A stretch of 64,000 nt of DNA. Origin: Peiella sedimenti (GTDB taxonomy: Bacteria; Pseudomonadota; Alphaproteobacteria; Caulobacterales; Caulobacteraceae). The notes below the pieces were generated by a model that was given only the letters and a program-made list of their open reading frames with translations, was not told where the DNA came from and did no database searches. Shown one piece after another: positions 6,489 to 14,510 of this stretch. Each line of letters starts with the position of its first letter. Within the stretch, counting starts at the first letter, position 1. Both the position numbers and the translations under genes were made by a program. The stretch lies in the NCBI RefSeq assembly GCF_030504955.1, contig NZ_JAUKTR010000001.1, forward strand, positions 310,001 through 374,000, given 5' to 3'.

Positions 6489-6956
6489 TTACGAGCCGAT
6501 CAGGGGCGTCGTGCGCGGCGGGCCGAAGCGGTTCTCGCCGGGATCGCCCTTGCTGAGGCCGACCCAGAGCAGGAAGCCGATATTGACCACGAACAGGACC
6601 AGGCCGATCAGGCCCGCCGAGCCCGCGCCCGCCATGGCGGCGGTGGCCGCGGCTTCGTCGGTTCCGGTCATGGCGGCCCCGCCGACGGCGGCGAAGATGG
6701 CCCCGCCCATGAGGAACAGGCCGATGACGTTGACCACGAACGGGATCAGCACCAGCCAGGCGGACTTGCCGAAATCGTGCAGGCGCTTGGCGTAGACGGC
6801 GATGTTCGGCCAGATCAGCAGGATCGACACGATCATGCCGATGACGGGGATCATGCCCAGCACAATGCCGGCGACGAGTAGAATCAGCCAGCCCAGCCAG
6901 AAGTCCTTCTGACCGATGCGCCCGTCCGCGCTGAGATAAAGTGTTTTGAAGTCCAC
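6489..6956 (-). CDS. DUF805 family membrane protein
   Basis: A 155-residue DUF805 protein with about four membrane helices. The N-terminus (YLSADGRIGQKDFWLGWL) and the segment YAKRLHDFGKSAWLVL are the family signatures. The GTG start follows GGGAGGGA, part of which lies in a perfect hairpin at 6966-6991. The gene sits on the opposite strand in the GTA block, between the tape measure and g12 equivalents. Its 3' end comes 12 bases from the tape-measure stop. DUF805 is not a known GTA component, so this looks like an insertion. Function is unknown. Confidence 0.88.
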   Translation of the reverse strand: MDFKTLYLSADGRIGQKDFWLGWLILLVAGIVLGMIPVIGMIVSILLIWPNIAVYAKRLHDFGKSAWLVLIPFVVNVIGLFLMGGAIFAAVGGAAMTGTDEAAATAAMAGAGSAGLIGLVLFVVNIGFLLWVGLSKGDPGENRFGPPRTTPLIGS

Positions 6957-6965
6957 GGTTTGTCC

Positions 6966-6991
6966 CTCCCTGAACGCCCGAGTTCAGGGAG
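6966..6991. promoter_or_regulatory. Perfect 10-bp hairpin over the DUF805 ribosome-binding site
   Basis: CTCCCTGAAC (6966-6975) pairs perfectly with GTTCAGGGAG (6982-6991) around a 6-base loop. On the minus strand it ends in the GGGAG that forms half of the DUF805 Shine-Dalgarno, so the folded RNA would hide it. No T-tract follows in either direction, so a simple terminator is unlikely. A control role is inferred. Confidence 0.5.
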
Positions 6992-7036
6992 CGTAGGCGC
7001 TCATTGAGCGAGCGACAATCTCCCACGAGGCGAAAT

Positions 7037-7633
7037 ATGTCCTTTGACGAGGTGCGCCTGCCGGCGCGGCTGGCCTTCGGCTCGACCAGCGGGGTCGAGC
7101 GGCTGACCGAGATTACGACCCTGGCCTCCGGGCTGGAGCGGCGCACGACGCCCTGGGCGAAGGGTCGGCGACGCTATCTGATCGGCGGCGCGGTGCGGCC
7201 GCTGGAGGAGGCGGCGGAGCTGGTCGCCTTCTTCGAGGCGCGGCGGGGACGGCTGACAGGTTTTCGTTTCCGTGACTTCACGGACTTCAAGTCGTGTGGT
7301 CCGACCGGCCCGATCAGCGCCGCGGACCAGGCCATCGGGACCGGCGACGGCGAGACCACGGTCTTCCAGTTGAGGAAGGGCGAGCGGATCATAACCAAGC
7401 CGGTCGGATCGTCGGTGGTCGTGGGGGTGGACGGCGAGGCGGCCGACGCGGCGGTGGATGAGACGACCGGGGTCGTCACCCTGGCCGAGGCGCCGCCGGA
7501 GGGCGCGGCGGTGACCGCGGGCTTTCTGTTCGATGTGCCGGTGCGTTTCGACGCCGACCGCATCGACGTGCAGCTGGAAGGCTTCGACAGCGGCCGGGTG
7601 GCCGCGGTTTCCCTGATCGAAATCAAGGTCTGA
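7037..7633 (+). CDS. GTA distal tail protein, DUF2460 / TIGR02217 family (g12 equivalent)
   Basis: A 198-residue protein, complete for the family. It starts FDEVRLPARLAFGSTSGVER, has TTLASGLERRTTPWAKGRRRY and LEEAAELVAFFEARRGRLTGFRFRD, all classic for this family. I use the ATG at 7037, preceded by ACGAGGCGA, rather than 7004. In RcGTA the product forms the distal tail ring joining tube and baseplate. It restarts the plus-strand block after the DUF805 gene, so it needs its own promoter or read-through. Confidence 0.92.
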   Translation: MSFDEVRLPARLAFGSTSGVERLTEITTLASGLERRTTPWAKGRRRYLIGGAVRPLEEAAELVAFFEARRGRLTGFRFRDFTDFKSCGPTGPISAADQAIGTGDGETTVFQLRKGERIITKPVGSSVVVGVDGEAADAAVDETTGVVTLAEAPPEGAAVTAGFLFDVPVRFDADRIDVQLEGFDSGRVAAVSLIEIKV

Positions 7634-7634
7634 G

Positions 7635-8288
7635 ATGCGCGACATTCCCGACGCGCTGGCCCTGCGCATGGCGCAGGGGACGGCGAAGCTGTGCCATGCG
7701 TGGATCCTGACGCGCGCCGACGGCGGACGACTGGGCTTCACCGATCACGACCGGCCGCTGGAGGTGGACGGCGTGACCTGCCGCCCCGGCTCGGGGCTGA
7801 CGGCGGGGGCGGCGGGCGCCGAACTGGGCCAGGCGGCGGACGCCTCGGCCCTGGGGGTGCTGGACAGCGAGGGGCGGGACGAGGCGTTGCTGAACGCGGG
7901 CGCCTTTGACGGCGCCGAGGTCGCCCTGTGGCGGGTGGACTGGGAGCAGCCGCAGCTGAAGGTTCGGCTGTGGACGCAAGTCGTCCGGCGCATCGTGCGC
8001 GAGGGGCAGGCCTTCACCGCCGAGCTGGAGGGGCCGCTGGCGCGGCTGAACAGGCCGGCGGGACGCACCTATGCCCGCAGTTGCGATGCACGGCTGGGGG
8101 ACGGGCGCTGTGGCGTCGATCTGAGCGATCCGGCCTATGCGGGCCTGAGTTGCGATCAGCGCTTCGAGACCTGTCGCGACCTGTTCGGCAACACGGACAA
8201 CTTCCGAGGTTTTCCGTCCATCCCGGGCGAGGACTTCCTGACCCTGTATCCGGCCGCGGGCGAGCGGCACGACGGCGGCCGCCGATGA
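7635..8288 (+). CDS. GTA tail hub protein, DUF2163 family (g13 equivalent)
   Basis: A 217-residue DUF2163/phage BR0599 family protein. The opening LALRMAQGTAKLCHAWILTRADG, and the later FTDHDRPLEVDG, are characteristic. The C-terminal part holds cysteines in SCDARLGDGRCGV and SCDQRFETC, then NTDNFRGFPSIPG. In RcGTA this hub protein has been reported to carry an iron-sulfur cluster, and these cysteines would be the candidate ligands. The protein is shorter than RcGTA g13 (roughly 290 residues). One base separates it from g12, and its stop overlaps the g14 start. Confidence 0.92.
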   Translation: MRDIPDALALRMAQGTAKLCHAWILTRADGGRLGFTDHDRPLEVDGVTCRPGSGLTAGAAGAELGQAADASALGVLDSEGRDEALLNAGAFDGAEVALWRVDWEQPQLKVRLWTQVVRRIVREGQAFTAELEGPLARLNRPAGRTYARSCDARLGDGRCGVDLSDPAYAGLSCDQRFETCRDLFGNTDNFRGFPSIPGEDFLTLYPAAGERHDGGRR

Positions 8289-8713
8289 GCCGGGTGGTGG
8301 AGGCGGCGCGCGGCTGGCTGGGCACGCCCTATCGTCACCGGCAGAGCGTGAAGGGCTGGGGTTGTGACTGCCTGGGCCTGATCCGGGGCGTGTGGCGCGA
8401 GACGGTCGGCCCTGAGCCGGAGACGCCGCCGCCCTATTCGCCCGACTGGGCCGAACGCGAGGGCGGCGAAGCGCTGGCCGAGGCGCTGGGTCGCTGGATG
8501 ACGCCGGTCGATCCGGCGGCGGCCGAGCCGGGCGACGTGCTGCTGTTCCGCATGAACGAGGGCGCGCCCATGCGCCACGCGGCGATCACGAGCCGAGCGG
8601 GTGAAGGCGGGCGGGTCATCCACGCCTATTGGGGCCGCTGTGTCGTCGAGAGCCGGCTGATCCCCTGGTGGCGCGCCCGCATCGGCGCGGCCTTCCGGTT
8701 TCCTGAGAGGTAG
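8285..8713 (+). CDS. GTA NlpC/P60 cell-wall peptidase (g14 equivalent)
   Basis: A 142-residue NlpC/P60 cysteine peptidase, the tail-tip enzyme that would open peptidoglycan of a recipient cell. It has WLGTPYRHRQSVKGWGCDCLGLI with the likely catalytic Cys29, and the histidine in MRHAAITS. The start ATG overlaps the g13 stop (ATGA). The size is normal for GTA members. It is followed after 5 bases by the large host-specificity gene. Confidence 0.93.
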   Translation: MSRVVEAARGWLGTPYRHRQSVKGWGCDCLGLIRGVWRETVGPEPETPPPYSPDWAEREGGEALAEALGRWMTPVDPAAAEPGDVLLFRMNEGAPMRHAAITSRAGEGGRVIHAYWGRCVVESRLIPWWRARIGAAFRFPER

Positions 8714-8718
8714 AACAG

Positions 8719-11700
8719 ATGGCGCAGGTGGTCCTGACCCAGATCGGCGCCTGGGCGGGCGCAACGCTGGACCGGATGGCGCTGGGCGCCCTGGAGCCGC
8801 CGAGGCGGCGGGGCGGGCGCTTGAGCGAACTGCGCCTGTCATCGACGGCCGAGGGGACGCCCATGCCCCTGGTGCTGGGGACCATGCGGGTTCCAGGCCA
8901 GCTGATCTGGGCGGCGAGGTTCAAGGAACACACCGAGCGGTCGGGCGGCGGCAAGACGCCCCGGGTCGAGGAGAGCCGCTATTCCCTGTCCTTCGCCATG
9001 GGCCTGGGCGAAGGGCCGATCGACGGGCTGGGGCGCGTCTGGGCCGACGGGAAGGCCATGGAACTGTCGGGCGTCAACCTGCGGCTTTATCGCGGGGACG
9101 AGGGTCAGGCGCCCGACCCGCTGATCGAGGCGGTGGAGGGCGCGGCGCCCGCCTATCGCGGCACAGCCTATGTGGTGTTCGAGGACCTGCCGCTGGGGCC
9201 GTACGGCAACCGCCTGCCGCAGCTGTCCTTCGAGGTGTTCCGGCGGCCGCGCGGCGAGAGCGAGGGGCTGGAGGACCTGTTGACCGGGGTCAATCTGATC
9301 CCCGGCTGCGGCGAGTTCGCCTATGCGACCGAGCCCGTCATGCGGCGCGAGGGGCTGACCCGCTCGCGGCCGGAGAACGTGCACAACGCCGAGGGACGGG
9401 CGGACCTTCTGGCGTCGCTGGACCAGCTGACTGCCGCCGCGCCGAACCTGGAGCGGGTGACGCTGGTGGTCGCCTGGTTCGGCGATGATCTGAGGGTGGG
9501 GCATTGCCGCATCCGGCCGGGCGTGGACGCGGCGGCCAAGGACACCGTGCCGCTGACGTGGCGTGTCGCGGGACTGGAGCGGGGCGAGGCGCACCAGATC
9601 AGCCAGACCGAGGCCCGCGCCAACTATGGCGGCACGCCCTCGGACCAGACGGTGGCGCAGGCGGTCCAGGCGCTGAAGGCGCGCGGGCTGAAGGTGGTGA
9701 TCCATCCCTTCCTGCTGATGGACGTGCCGGAGGGGAATGGACTGCCGGACCCCTATGGCGGCGAAGAGCAGGGGGCGTTTCCGTGGCGCGGGCGGATCAC
9801 CTGCGACCCTGCGCCGGGGCGGCCGGGCAGCCCGGACGGGACGGCGGCTGTCGTGGAGGAGGTGGAGGGGTTCTTCGGCGGGCCGGAGGAGGAGGGTCTG
9901 CGCCGCTTCGTGCTGCACTATGCAGCGCTGGCCGTGGAGGCGGGCGCCGACGGGCTGTTGCTGGGGTCGGAGCTGAGGGGCGTGACGACCTTGCGGGCGG
10001 CGTCCGGCGTCTATCCCGCGGTGGATCAGCTGTGCGCCCTGGCGGCGGAGTGCCGGACGGTGCTGGGGCCCGAGCGCAGCCTGTCCTATGCGGCGGACTG
10101 GTCGGAGTATTTCGGGCATCAGCCGCCGGATGGGTCGGGCGACGCGGCCTTTCACCTGGACCCTCTGTGGGCGCACGGGGGCGTGGATCATGTGGCCATC
10201 GACTGGTACCCGCCGCTGACGGACTGGCGGGACGGGCCTGAGCATCTGGACGCTCTGGAGGGTTGGGGCGGGGCGGACGACCCCACCTATCTGGCGGCGC
10301 GGATCCGGGGCGGCGAGGGCTTCGACTGGTTCTATGCCGACGAGGCCGCGCGCGAGGCGCAGGACCGCACGCCGATCACGGATGGGGCCTACGCAGAGCC
10401 CTGGGTGTTCCGGCCGAAGGCCTTGCTGGAGTGGTGGTCGAACGAACACTACGACCGGCCCGGCGGGGTGCGCACCGATACGCCCACCGACTGGGTTCCG
10501 GGCTCGAAGCCGATCCGGCTGGCGGAGTTCGGCTGCGCCGCCGTGGACAAGGGCCCGAACGCGCCCAACCTGTTCCTGGACCCGAAGAGCGCCGAGAGCG
10601 CCCTGCCGCCGTTTTCGAGCGGGGGGCGGGATGACGCCGTGCAGCGGGCGGCGCTGACGGCGCTGCTGGGCTTCTATGGCGCGGCCGAGAACAACCCGGT
10701 CTCGCCCCTGACCGGCCGGCCCATGATCGAGGCCATGGACGCCTGGTGCTGGGACGCGCGGCCCTTTCCGGCTTTTCCCGCCGAGACCGAGGCGTGGGGC
10801 GACGGCGGGGCCTGGAGGACCGGGCATTGGCTGAACGGGCGGCTGGTGGGCGAGGCCGAGGCCCTGTTCGGCGAGGTGATCGCCCGGGCGGGCGTGGCGT
10901 TCGAGGGCGGCGGCCCCTTGCCACGGCGCGTTGAGGGCCTGATCGCCTGGGGCGGTGAGGCGCCCGCGGGCGTGCTGGAGGACCTTCGCGCGGCGTGCGG
11001 CGCGGACCTGATCGAGACGCCGGGGGGCGGTCTGCGGCTGAAGGCGCGGACGGATAAGGTGGAACTCGAGCTGACGGGCGATGCGCTGGCGCGGAATGCG
11101 CGTGGCCTGACCCTGCGGCGCGAACGGGTGCTGGCGACGGCGCCGGGATCGGCCCTGGTGCGCTTCCTTGATCCGGATCGCGAACACCAGGTTGCGGGCG
11201 TAACCGAGGTTGCAGGGACGGGGGGCGCGGGCGCGATCAGGCGCGACCTGGGACTGGCCTGCCGGGTCGAGACGGCGCGGGCGGCGGCGCACGATCTGCT
11301 GGAGACGGCAAGGGGCGGCGAGGCGGCGACCGTGTGGGCGGCGCCCGAGACCATGCTGCGCCTGGAGCCCGGCGATGTGCTGGCCGTGGACGGTCTGGAC
11401 GGCGCGTGGCGCGTGGCGGCTCTGGCCCAGGACGAAGCGCCGCATCTGACGCTGGCGCCGGCGCTTGCGGCCCGCAGGGCCGTGGCGGGCGACCCCTCTG
11501 GCGGGACGGCCACAGCGGTGCAGGGGCCGCCGCTGCTGGAGGTGCTGGACCTGCCGCCCCTGCCCGGGCGGGCCGCGGACGATAGGCCAATGGCTGTGGT
11601 GGCGGCCGAGCCGTGGCGGCCGTTCGCGGTTCACGCGGGTGTGGGGCCGGGCGAGTTGACGCGGCGGGGCGAGGTGCTGACACCGGCGAGGGTCGGGCGT

Positions 11701-12447
11701 CTGACACGGCCCCTGGCCGGCGCGGGGACGGCCCTGTGGGATCGGGCCTCCGTGCTGGAGGTGGAGTTGGAGGGCGCTGCGCCGGCCGGCGTGGGCGAGG
11801 CGGCGGCGCTGAGTGGGCGGGGGTTGATCGCGGTACAGGCGCTGAACGGCGGCTGGGAGCTGCTGCACTTCGCCGAAGCGGCGCTACTGGAGGGCGGCGC
11901 CTGGCGGCTGAGCGTGCTGTTGCGCGGCGTGTCCGGCACGGAGGAGGCGGCGGCTGAGGGCGCGCAAGCGGGCGCGCTGGTCGTGTGGCTGGATGAGGGC
12001 CTGCCCAGGCTGGAGGTCTCGGCGCACGAGCGGGGGCATGCGATGCTGTGGCGCGCCAGCCCCTATGGCGCGGCGGCGGGCGTGTTCAGCACCGACGTGG
12101 AGCGGACCTGGAGCGGCGTCGCCGGCAGGCCCTTCGCGCCCTGCCATCTAAGGGCGCGGCCCCACGACGGCGGGCTGGAGGCGACGTGGGTGCGGCGCGG
12201 CCGGACCGGCGGCGACGCCTGGGACCTGGAGCCGCCTTTGGGCGAGGCGTTCGAGCGCTATCGGGTTCGGGTGCTGGCGGGCGATGCTGTCCTGCGGGAA
12301 GATGATACGACCGAGCCGCGGTGGGCGTACGCCGGCGCGGATCAGGACGCTGACCTGGCCGCCGCGGGAGGCGCGCCGCTGGTGATCGAGGTGAGCCAGT
12401 ATTCGGACGTCCGGGGCTGGGGGCGGGCGGCGCGGCTGACGCTGTAG
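8719..12447 (+). CDS. GTA baseplate megatron / host-specificity protein (g15 equivalent)
   Basis: A 1242-residue protein, close to the roughly 1300 of RcGTA g15. The N-terminus is the phage-tail type with LGTMRVPGQLIWAARF and RYSLSFAMGLGEGPI. Residues about 430-720 form the GTA TIM-barrel-like domain, seen in SYAADWSEYFGH, VDHVAIDWYPPLTDWRDG and LAEFGCAAVDKGPN. A phage-tail_3 region follows (about 790-930), and the C-terminus is beta-rich. It would form the receptor-binding part of the baseplate. It ends the GTA block; a long minus-strand frame inside it (8839-11868) is a GC-driven shadow. Confidence 0.94.
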   Translation: MAQVVLTQIGAWAGATLDRMALGALEPPRRRGGRLSELRLSSTAEGTPMPLVLGTMRVPGQLIWAARFKEHTERSGGGKTPRVEESRYSLSFAMGLGEGPIDGLGRVWADGKAMELSGVNLRLYRGDEGQAPDPLIEAVEGAAPAYRGTAYVVFEDLPLGPYGNRLPQLSFEVFRRPRGESEGLEDLLTGVNLIPGCGEFAYATEPVMRREGLTRSRPENVHNAEGRADLLASLDQLTAAAPNLERVTLVVAWFGDDLRVGHCRIRPGVDAAAKDTVPLTWRVAGLERGEAHQISQTEARANYGGTPSDQTVAQAVQALKARGLKVVIHPFLLMDVPEGNGLPDPYGGEEQGAFPWRGRITCDPAPGRPGSPDGTAAVVEEVEGFFGGPEEEGLRRFVLHYAALAVEAGADGLLLGSELRGVTTLRAASGVYPAVDQLCALAAECRTVLGPERSLSYAADWSEYFGHQPPDGSGDAAFHLDPLWAHGGVDHVAIDWYPPLTDWRDGPEHLDALEGWGGADDPTYLAARIRGGEGFDWFYADEAAREAQDRTPITDGAYAEPWVFRPKALLEWWSNEHYDRPGGVRTDTPTDWVPGSKPIRLAEFGCAAVDKGPNAPNLFLDPKSAESALPPFSSGGRDDAVQRAALTALLGFYGAAENNPVSPLTGRPMIEAMDAWCWDARPFPAFPAETEAWGDGGAWRTGHWLNGRLVGEAEALFGEVIARAGVAFEGGGPLPRRVEGLIAWGGEAPAGVLEDLRAACGADLIETPGGGLRLKARTDKVELELTGDALARNARGLTLRRERVLATAPGSALVRFLDPDREHQVAGVTEVAGTGGAGAIRRDLGLACRVETARAAAHDLLETARGGEAATVWAAPETMLRLEPGDVLAVDGLDGAWRVAALAQDEAPHLTLAPALAARRAVAGDPSGGTATAVQGPPLLEVLDLPPLPGRAADDRPMAVVAAEPWRPFAVHAGVGPGELTRRGEVLTPARVGRLTRPLAGAGTALWDRASVLEVELEGAAPAGVGEAAALSGRGLIAVQALNGGWELLHFAEAALLEGGAWRLSVLLRGVSGTEEAAAEGAQAGALVVWLDEGLPRLEVSAHERGHAMLWRASPYGAAAGVFSTDVERTWSGVAGRPFAPCHLRARPHDGGLEATWVRRGRTGGDAWDLEPPLGEAFERYRVRVLAGDAVLREDDTTEPRWAYAGADQDADLAAAGGAPLVIEVSQYSDVRGWGRAARLTL

Positions 12448-12509
12448 GCTTGCGTCGCGGCGGCGATAGCCTAAGTCGGGGCCGACCATCTGGAGGCATC
12501 GACGGCAAA

Positions 12510-13433
12510 GTGGCGGCAGACCCTTACGCAGAACTGGGCGTTGCGCGTTCGGCCAGCCAGGACGACATCCGCAAGGCGTTCCGCAAGCTGGCCAAGGAGC
12601 TGCATCCCGACCGCAACCCGGGGGACAAGGCGGCGGAGGACCGCTTCAAGCGCGTCAGCGCGGCCTTCGACCTGCTGGGCGACGAGGACAAGCGCAAGCG
12701 CTTTGACCGGGGCGAGATCGACGCCGATGGGCGGGAGGTCTTCCGCGGCTTCGGCGGCGGTCAGCCCGGAGGCGGTCAGGGCGGAGGCCAGGGCGGCTTC
12801 AATCCCGGCGGCGGCTTCGGCGGCCGCTTCGAGGGCGTCGATCTGGACGAGATCTTCGACATGTTCGGCGGCGGCGGCGCGCGCGGCGGCCGGCGCGGCC
12901 CGGCCAAGGGCGGCGACGTGCGGGCGCGGGTGGAGGTCGGTCTGGAGGACACCATTCTGGGCGCGACGCGCCGCATCGCCTTTACCGACGGCCGGACGCT
13001 GGATGTGACCATTCCCAAGGGCGCCAGCGACGGCCAGGTGCTGCGACTGAAGGGCCAGGGCCAGCCGGGGCGCGCCGGCGGCCCCGCCGGCGACGCCCTG
13101 ATCGAGCTGCGCATCCAGCCGCACCGGCTGTACCGCCAGGAGGGCCCCGATCTGCACATGGACCTGCCCGTATCGCTGCCGGACGCGGTGCTGGGCGGCA
13201 AGGTGCAGGCTCCGACGCCCGAGGGGACCGTGAGCCTGAATATCCCGAAGGGGTCGAACTCGGGCGCCAAACTGCGTCTGAAGGGGCGAGGGGCCTATGC
13301 GCGGCCCGGCGGCGCCCGGGGCGATCTGTTCGCGCACCTGGTCGTGACCCTGCCGGAGACCCAGGACGAGGAGCTGGTCAGGTTCGCCGAGACCTGGCGG
13401 GCCAAGCGCCCCTACACGCCCCGCCCTCGCTAG
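12510..13433 (+). CDS. DnaJ-like J-domain chaperone (CbpA type, no zinc finger)
   Basis: A 307-residue co-chaperone that would stimulate the ATPase of DnaK. Residues 4-68 are the J domain with HPD at 32-34. A Gly/Phe-rich linker follows (about 75-135). The C-terminal substrate-binding domains start near RARVEVGLEDTILGATRRIAF, including DLPVSLPDAVLGGKV. The cysteine zinc-finger of DnaJ itself is absent, so it is CbpA-like. I use the GTG at 12510; the frame is open further upstream without a better start. It lies 62 bases after the GTA block and is probably independent of it. Confidence 0.9.
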   Translation: MAADPYAELGVARSASQDDIRKAFRKLAKELHPDRNPGDKAAEDRFKRVSAAFDLLGDEDKRKRFDRGEIDADGREVFRGFGGGQPGGGQGGGQGGFNPGGGFGGRFEGVDLDEIFDMFGGGGARGGRRGPAKGGDVRARVEVGLEDTILGATRRIAFTDGRTLDVTIPKGASDGQVLRLKGQGQPGRAGGPAGDALIELRIQPHRLYRQEGPDLHMDLPVSLPDAVLGGKVQAPTPEGTVSLNIPKGSNSGAKLRLKGRGAYARPGGARGDLFAHLVVTLPETQDEELVRFAETWRAKRPYTPRPR

Positions 13434-13498
13434 AGGCGACAGGCTGGTTTACGCTGCGTTCAGGCGCCGTTCAGAGGAACGCCGGTAATCGTCGGGCC

Positions 13499-13816
13499 AT
13501 GTTGTTCCGTTCGATCCTTGTCGTCTTGGCGTTGGCGGTCGCTGCGCCCACCACGGCCGAGGCCCAGGTCCAGGGCGGCCTGGGCATGCAGCTGCGCCAG
13601 GAGCGCGCGCGCGAGGAGTCGCGCGGCGGTCGTCGCGTCGAGCTGGGCGAGGTGGTGCGCCGCCTGCAGTCCAGCCGTCCCGGCCGCATGCTTGGCGCGC
13701 GCGAGCAGGGTGGCGGCGACCGGGTGGTTTATGTGATCCGTTGGGAATATCCCAACGGGCGGGTGTCGGACATCATGGTCGACGCCCGCACGGGCGCCGT
13801 GATCGGAGAGCAATAA
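13499..13816 (+). CDS. Periplasmic PepSY-like protein, FeuN-like position
   Basis: A 105-residue secreted protein. Residues 1-22 are a signal peptide ending in AEA. The C-terminal 45 residues (VELGEVVRRLQSSRPGRML, then VYVIRWEYPNGRVSDIMVDARTGAVI) have the PepSY-like form. It lies two bases before a FeuP-like regulator gene. In Sinorhizobium a small periplasmic protein, FeuN, encoded beside feuPQ restrains the kinase. A similar role is a reasonable inference from the layout, not from sequence identity. Confidence 0.75.
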   Translation: MLFRSILVVLALAVAAPTTAEAQVQGGLGMQLRQERAREESRGGRRVELGEVVRRLQSSRPGRMLGAREQGGGDRVVYVIRWEYPNGRVSDIMVDARTGAVIGEQ

Positions 13817-13818
13817 GC

Positions 13819-14496
13819 ATGAGAGTCCTGCTGGCCGAGGATGACGCCGACCTTTCCCGGCAGCTGAAGAGCGCCCTGGTCGACGCTGGCTACGCCGTGG
13901 ACCACGCCGCTGACGGCGAGGAAGCCCACTTCCTGGGCGACACCGAGCCCTATGACGTGATCGTCCTGGACCTGGGATTGCCCAAGATCGACGGAGTCTC
14001 GGTGCTGGAGCGCTGGCGCCGCGACGGCAAGGCGACCCCTGTGCTGATCCTGACGGCGCGCGGCGCCTGGTCCGATAAGGTTTCGGGCTTTGACGCCGGG
14101 GCCGACGACTATCTGACCAAGCCCTTCCACACCGAAGAGCTGCTGGCGCGGATACGCGCCCTGCTGCGCCGGTCGGCCGGTCACGCCAGCGCCGTGCTGA
14201 CGTGCGGCGCGTTGCGGCTTGATCCGCGGGCGGCCCGCGCCAGCGTGGACGGCGAACCGCTGCGCCTGACCTCGCTGGAGTACCGGCTGCTGCACTATCT
14301 GATGATGCATCAGGGCCGGGTGATCAGCCGCACCGAGCTGGTGGAGCATCTGTACGAGCAGGACTTCGATCGCGATTCCAACACCATCGAGGTGTTCGTG
14401 GGCCGGCTGCGCAAGAAGATCGGCTCGGACCGTATCCAGACCGTCCGCGGCCTGGGTTATCGGCTGTCGGCCCTGCCGGGCGAGGCCGAAGGCTGA
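13819..14496 (+). CDS. OmpR-family response regulator, FeuP/PhoP-like
   Basis: A 225-residue DNA-binding regulator. Receiver residues D8, D9 and phospho-acceptor D51 are present with K in LTKPF. The receiver contains EEAHFLGDTEPYDVIVLDLGLP, very typical of alphaproteobacterial FeuP/PhoP. Residues about 128-220 are the winged helix with LTSLEYRLLHYLMM and TVRGLGYRL. The kinase gene follows after 14 bases. In rhizobia feuPQ lie beside cycHJKL, as here, which supports the assignment. Confidence 0.88.
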   Translation: MRVLLAEDDADLSRQLKSALVDAGYAVDHAADGEEAHFLGDTEPYDVIVLDLGLPKIDGVSVLERWRRDGKATPVLILTARGAWSDKVSGFDAGADDYLTKPFHTEELLARIRALLRRSAGHASAVLTCGALRLDPRAARASVDGEPLRLTSLEYRLLHYLMMHQGRVISRTELVEHLYEQDFDRDSNTIEVFVGRLRKKIGSDRIQTVRGLGYRLSALPGEAEG

Positions 14497-14510
14497 GCGC
14501 CGGGCCCGCC

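Noticed and set aside
8839..11868. A 1009-codon open frame on the minus strand across the GTA host-specificity gene
   Set aside because: High GC removes stop codons in the antisense frame. The translation is Arg/Pro/Gln-rich with no domain, while the plus-strand frame encodes a recognised GTA protein.
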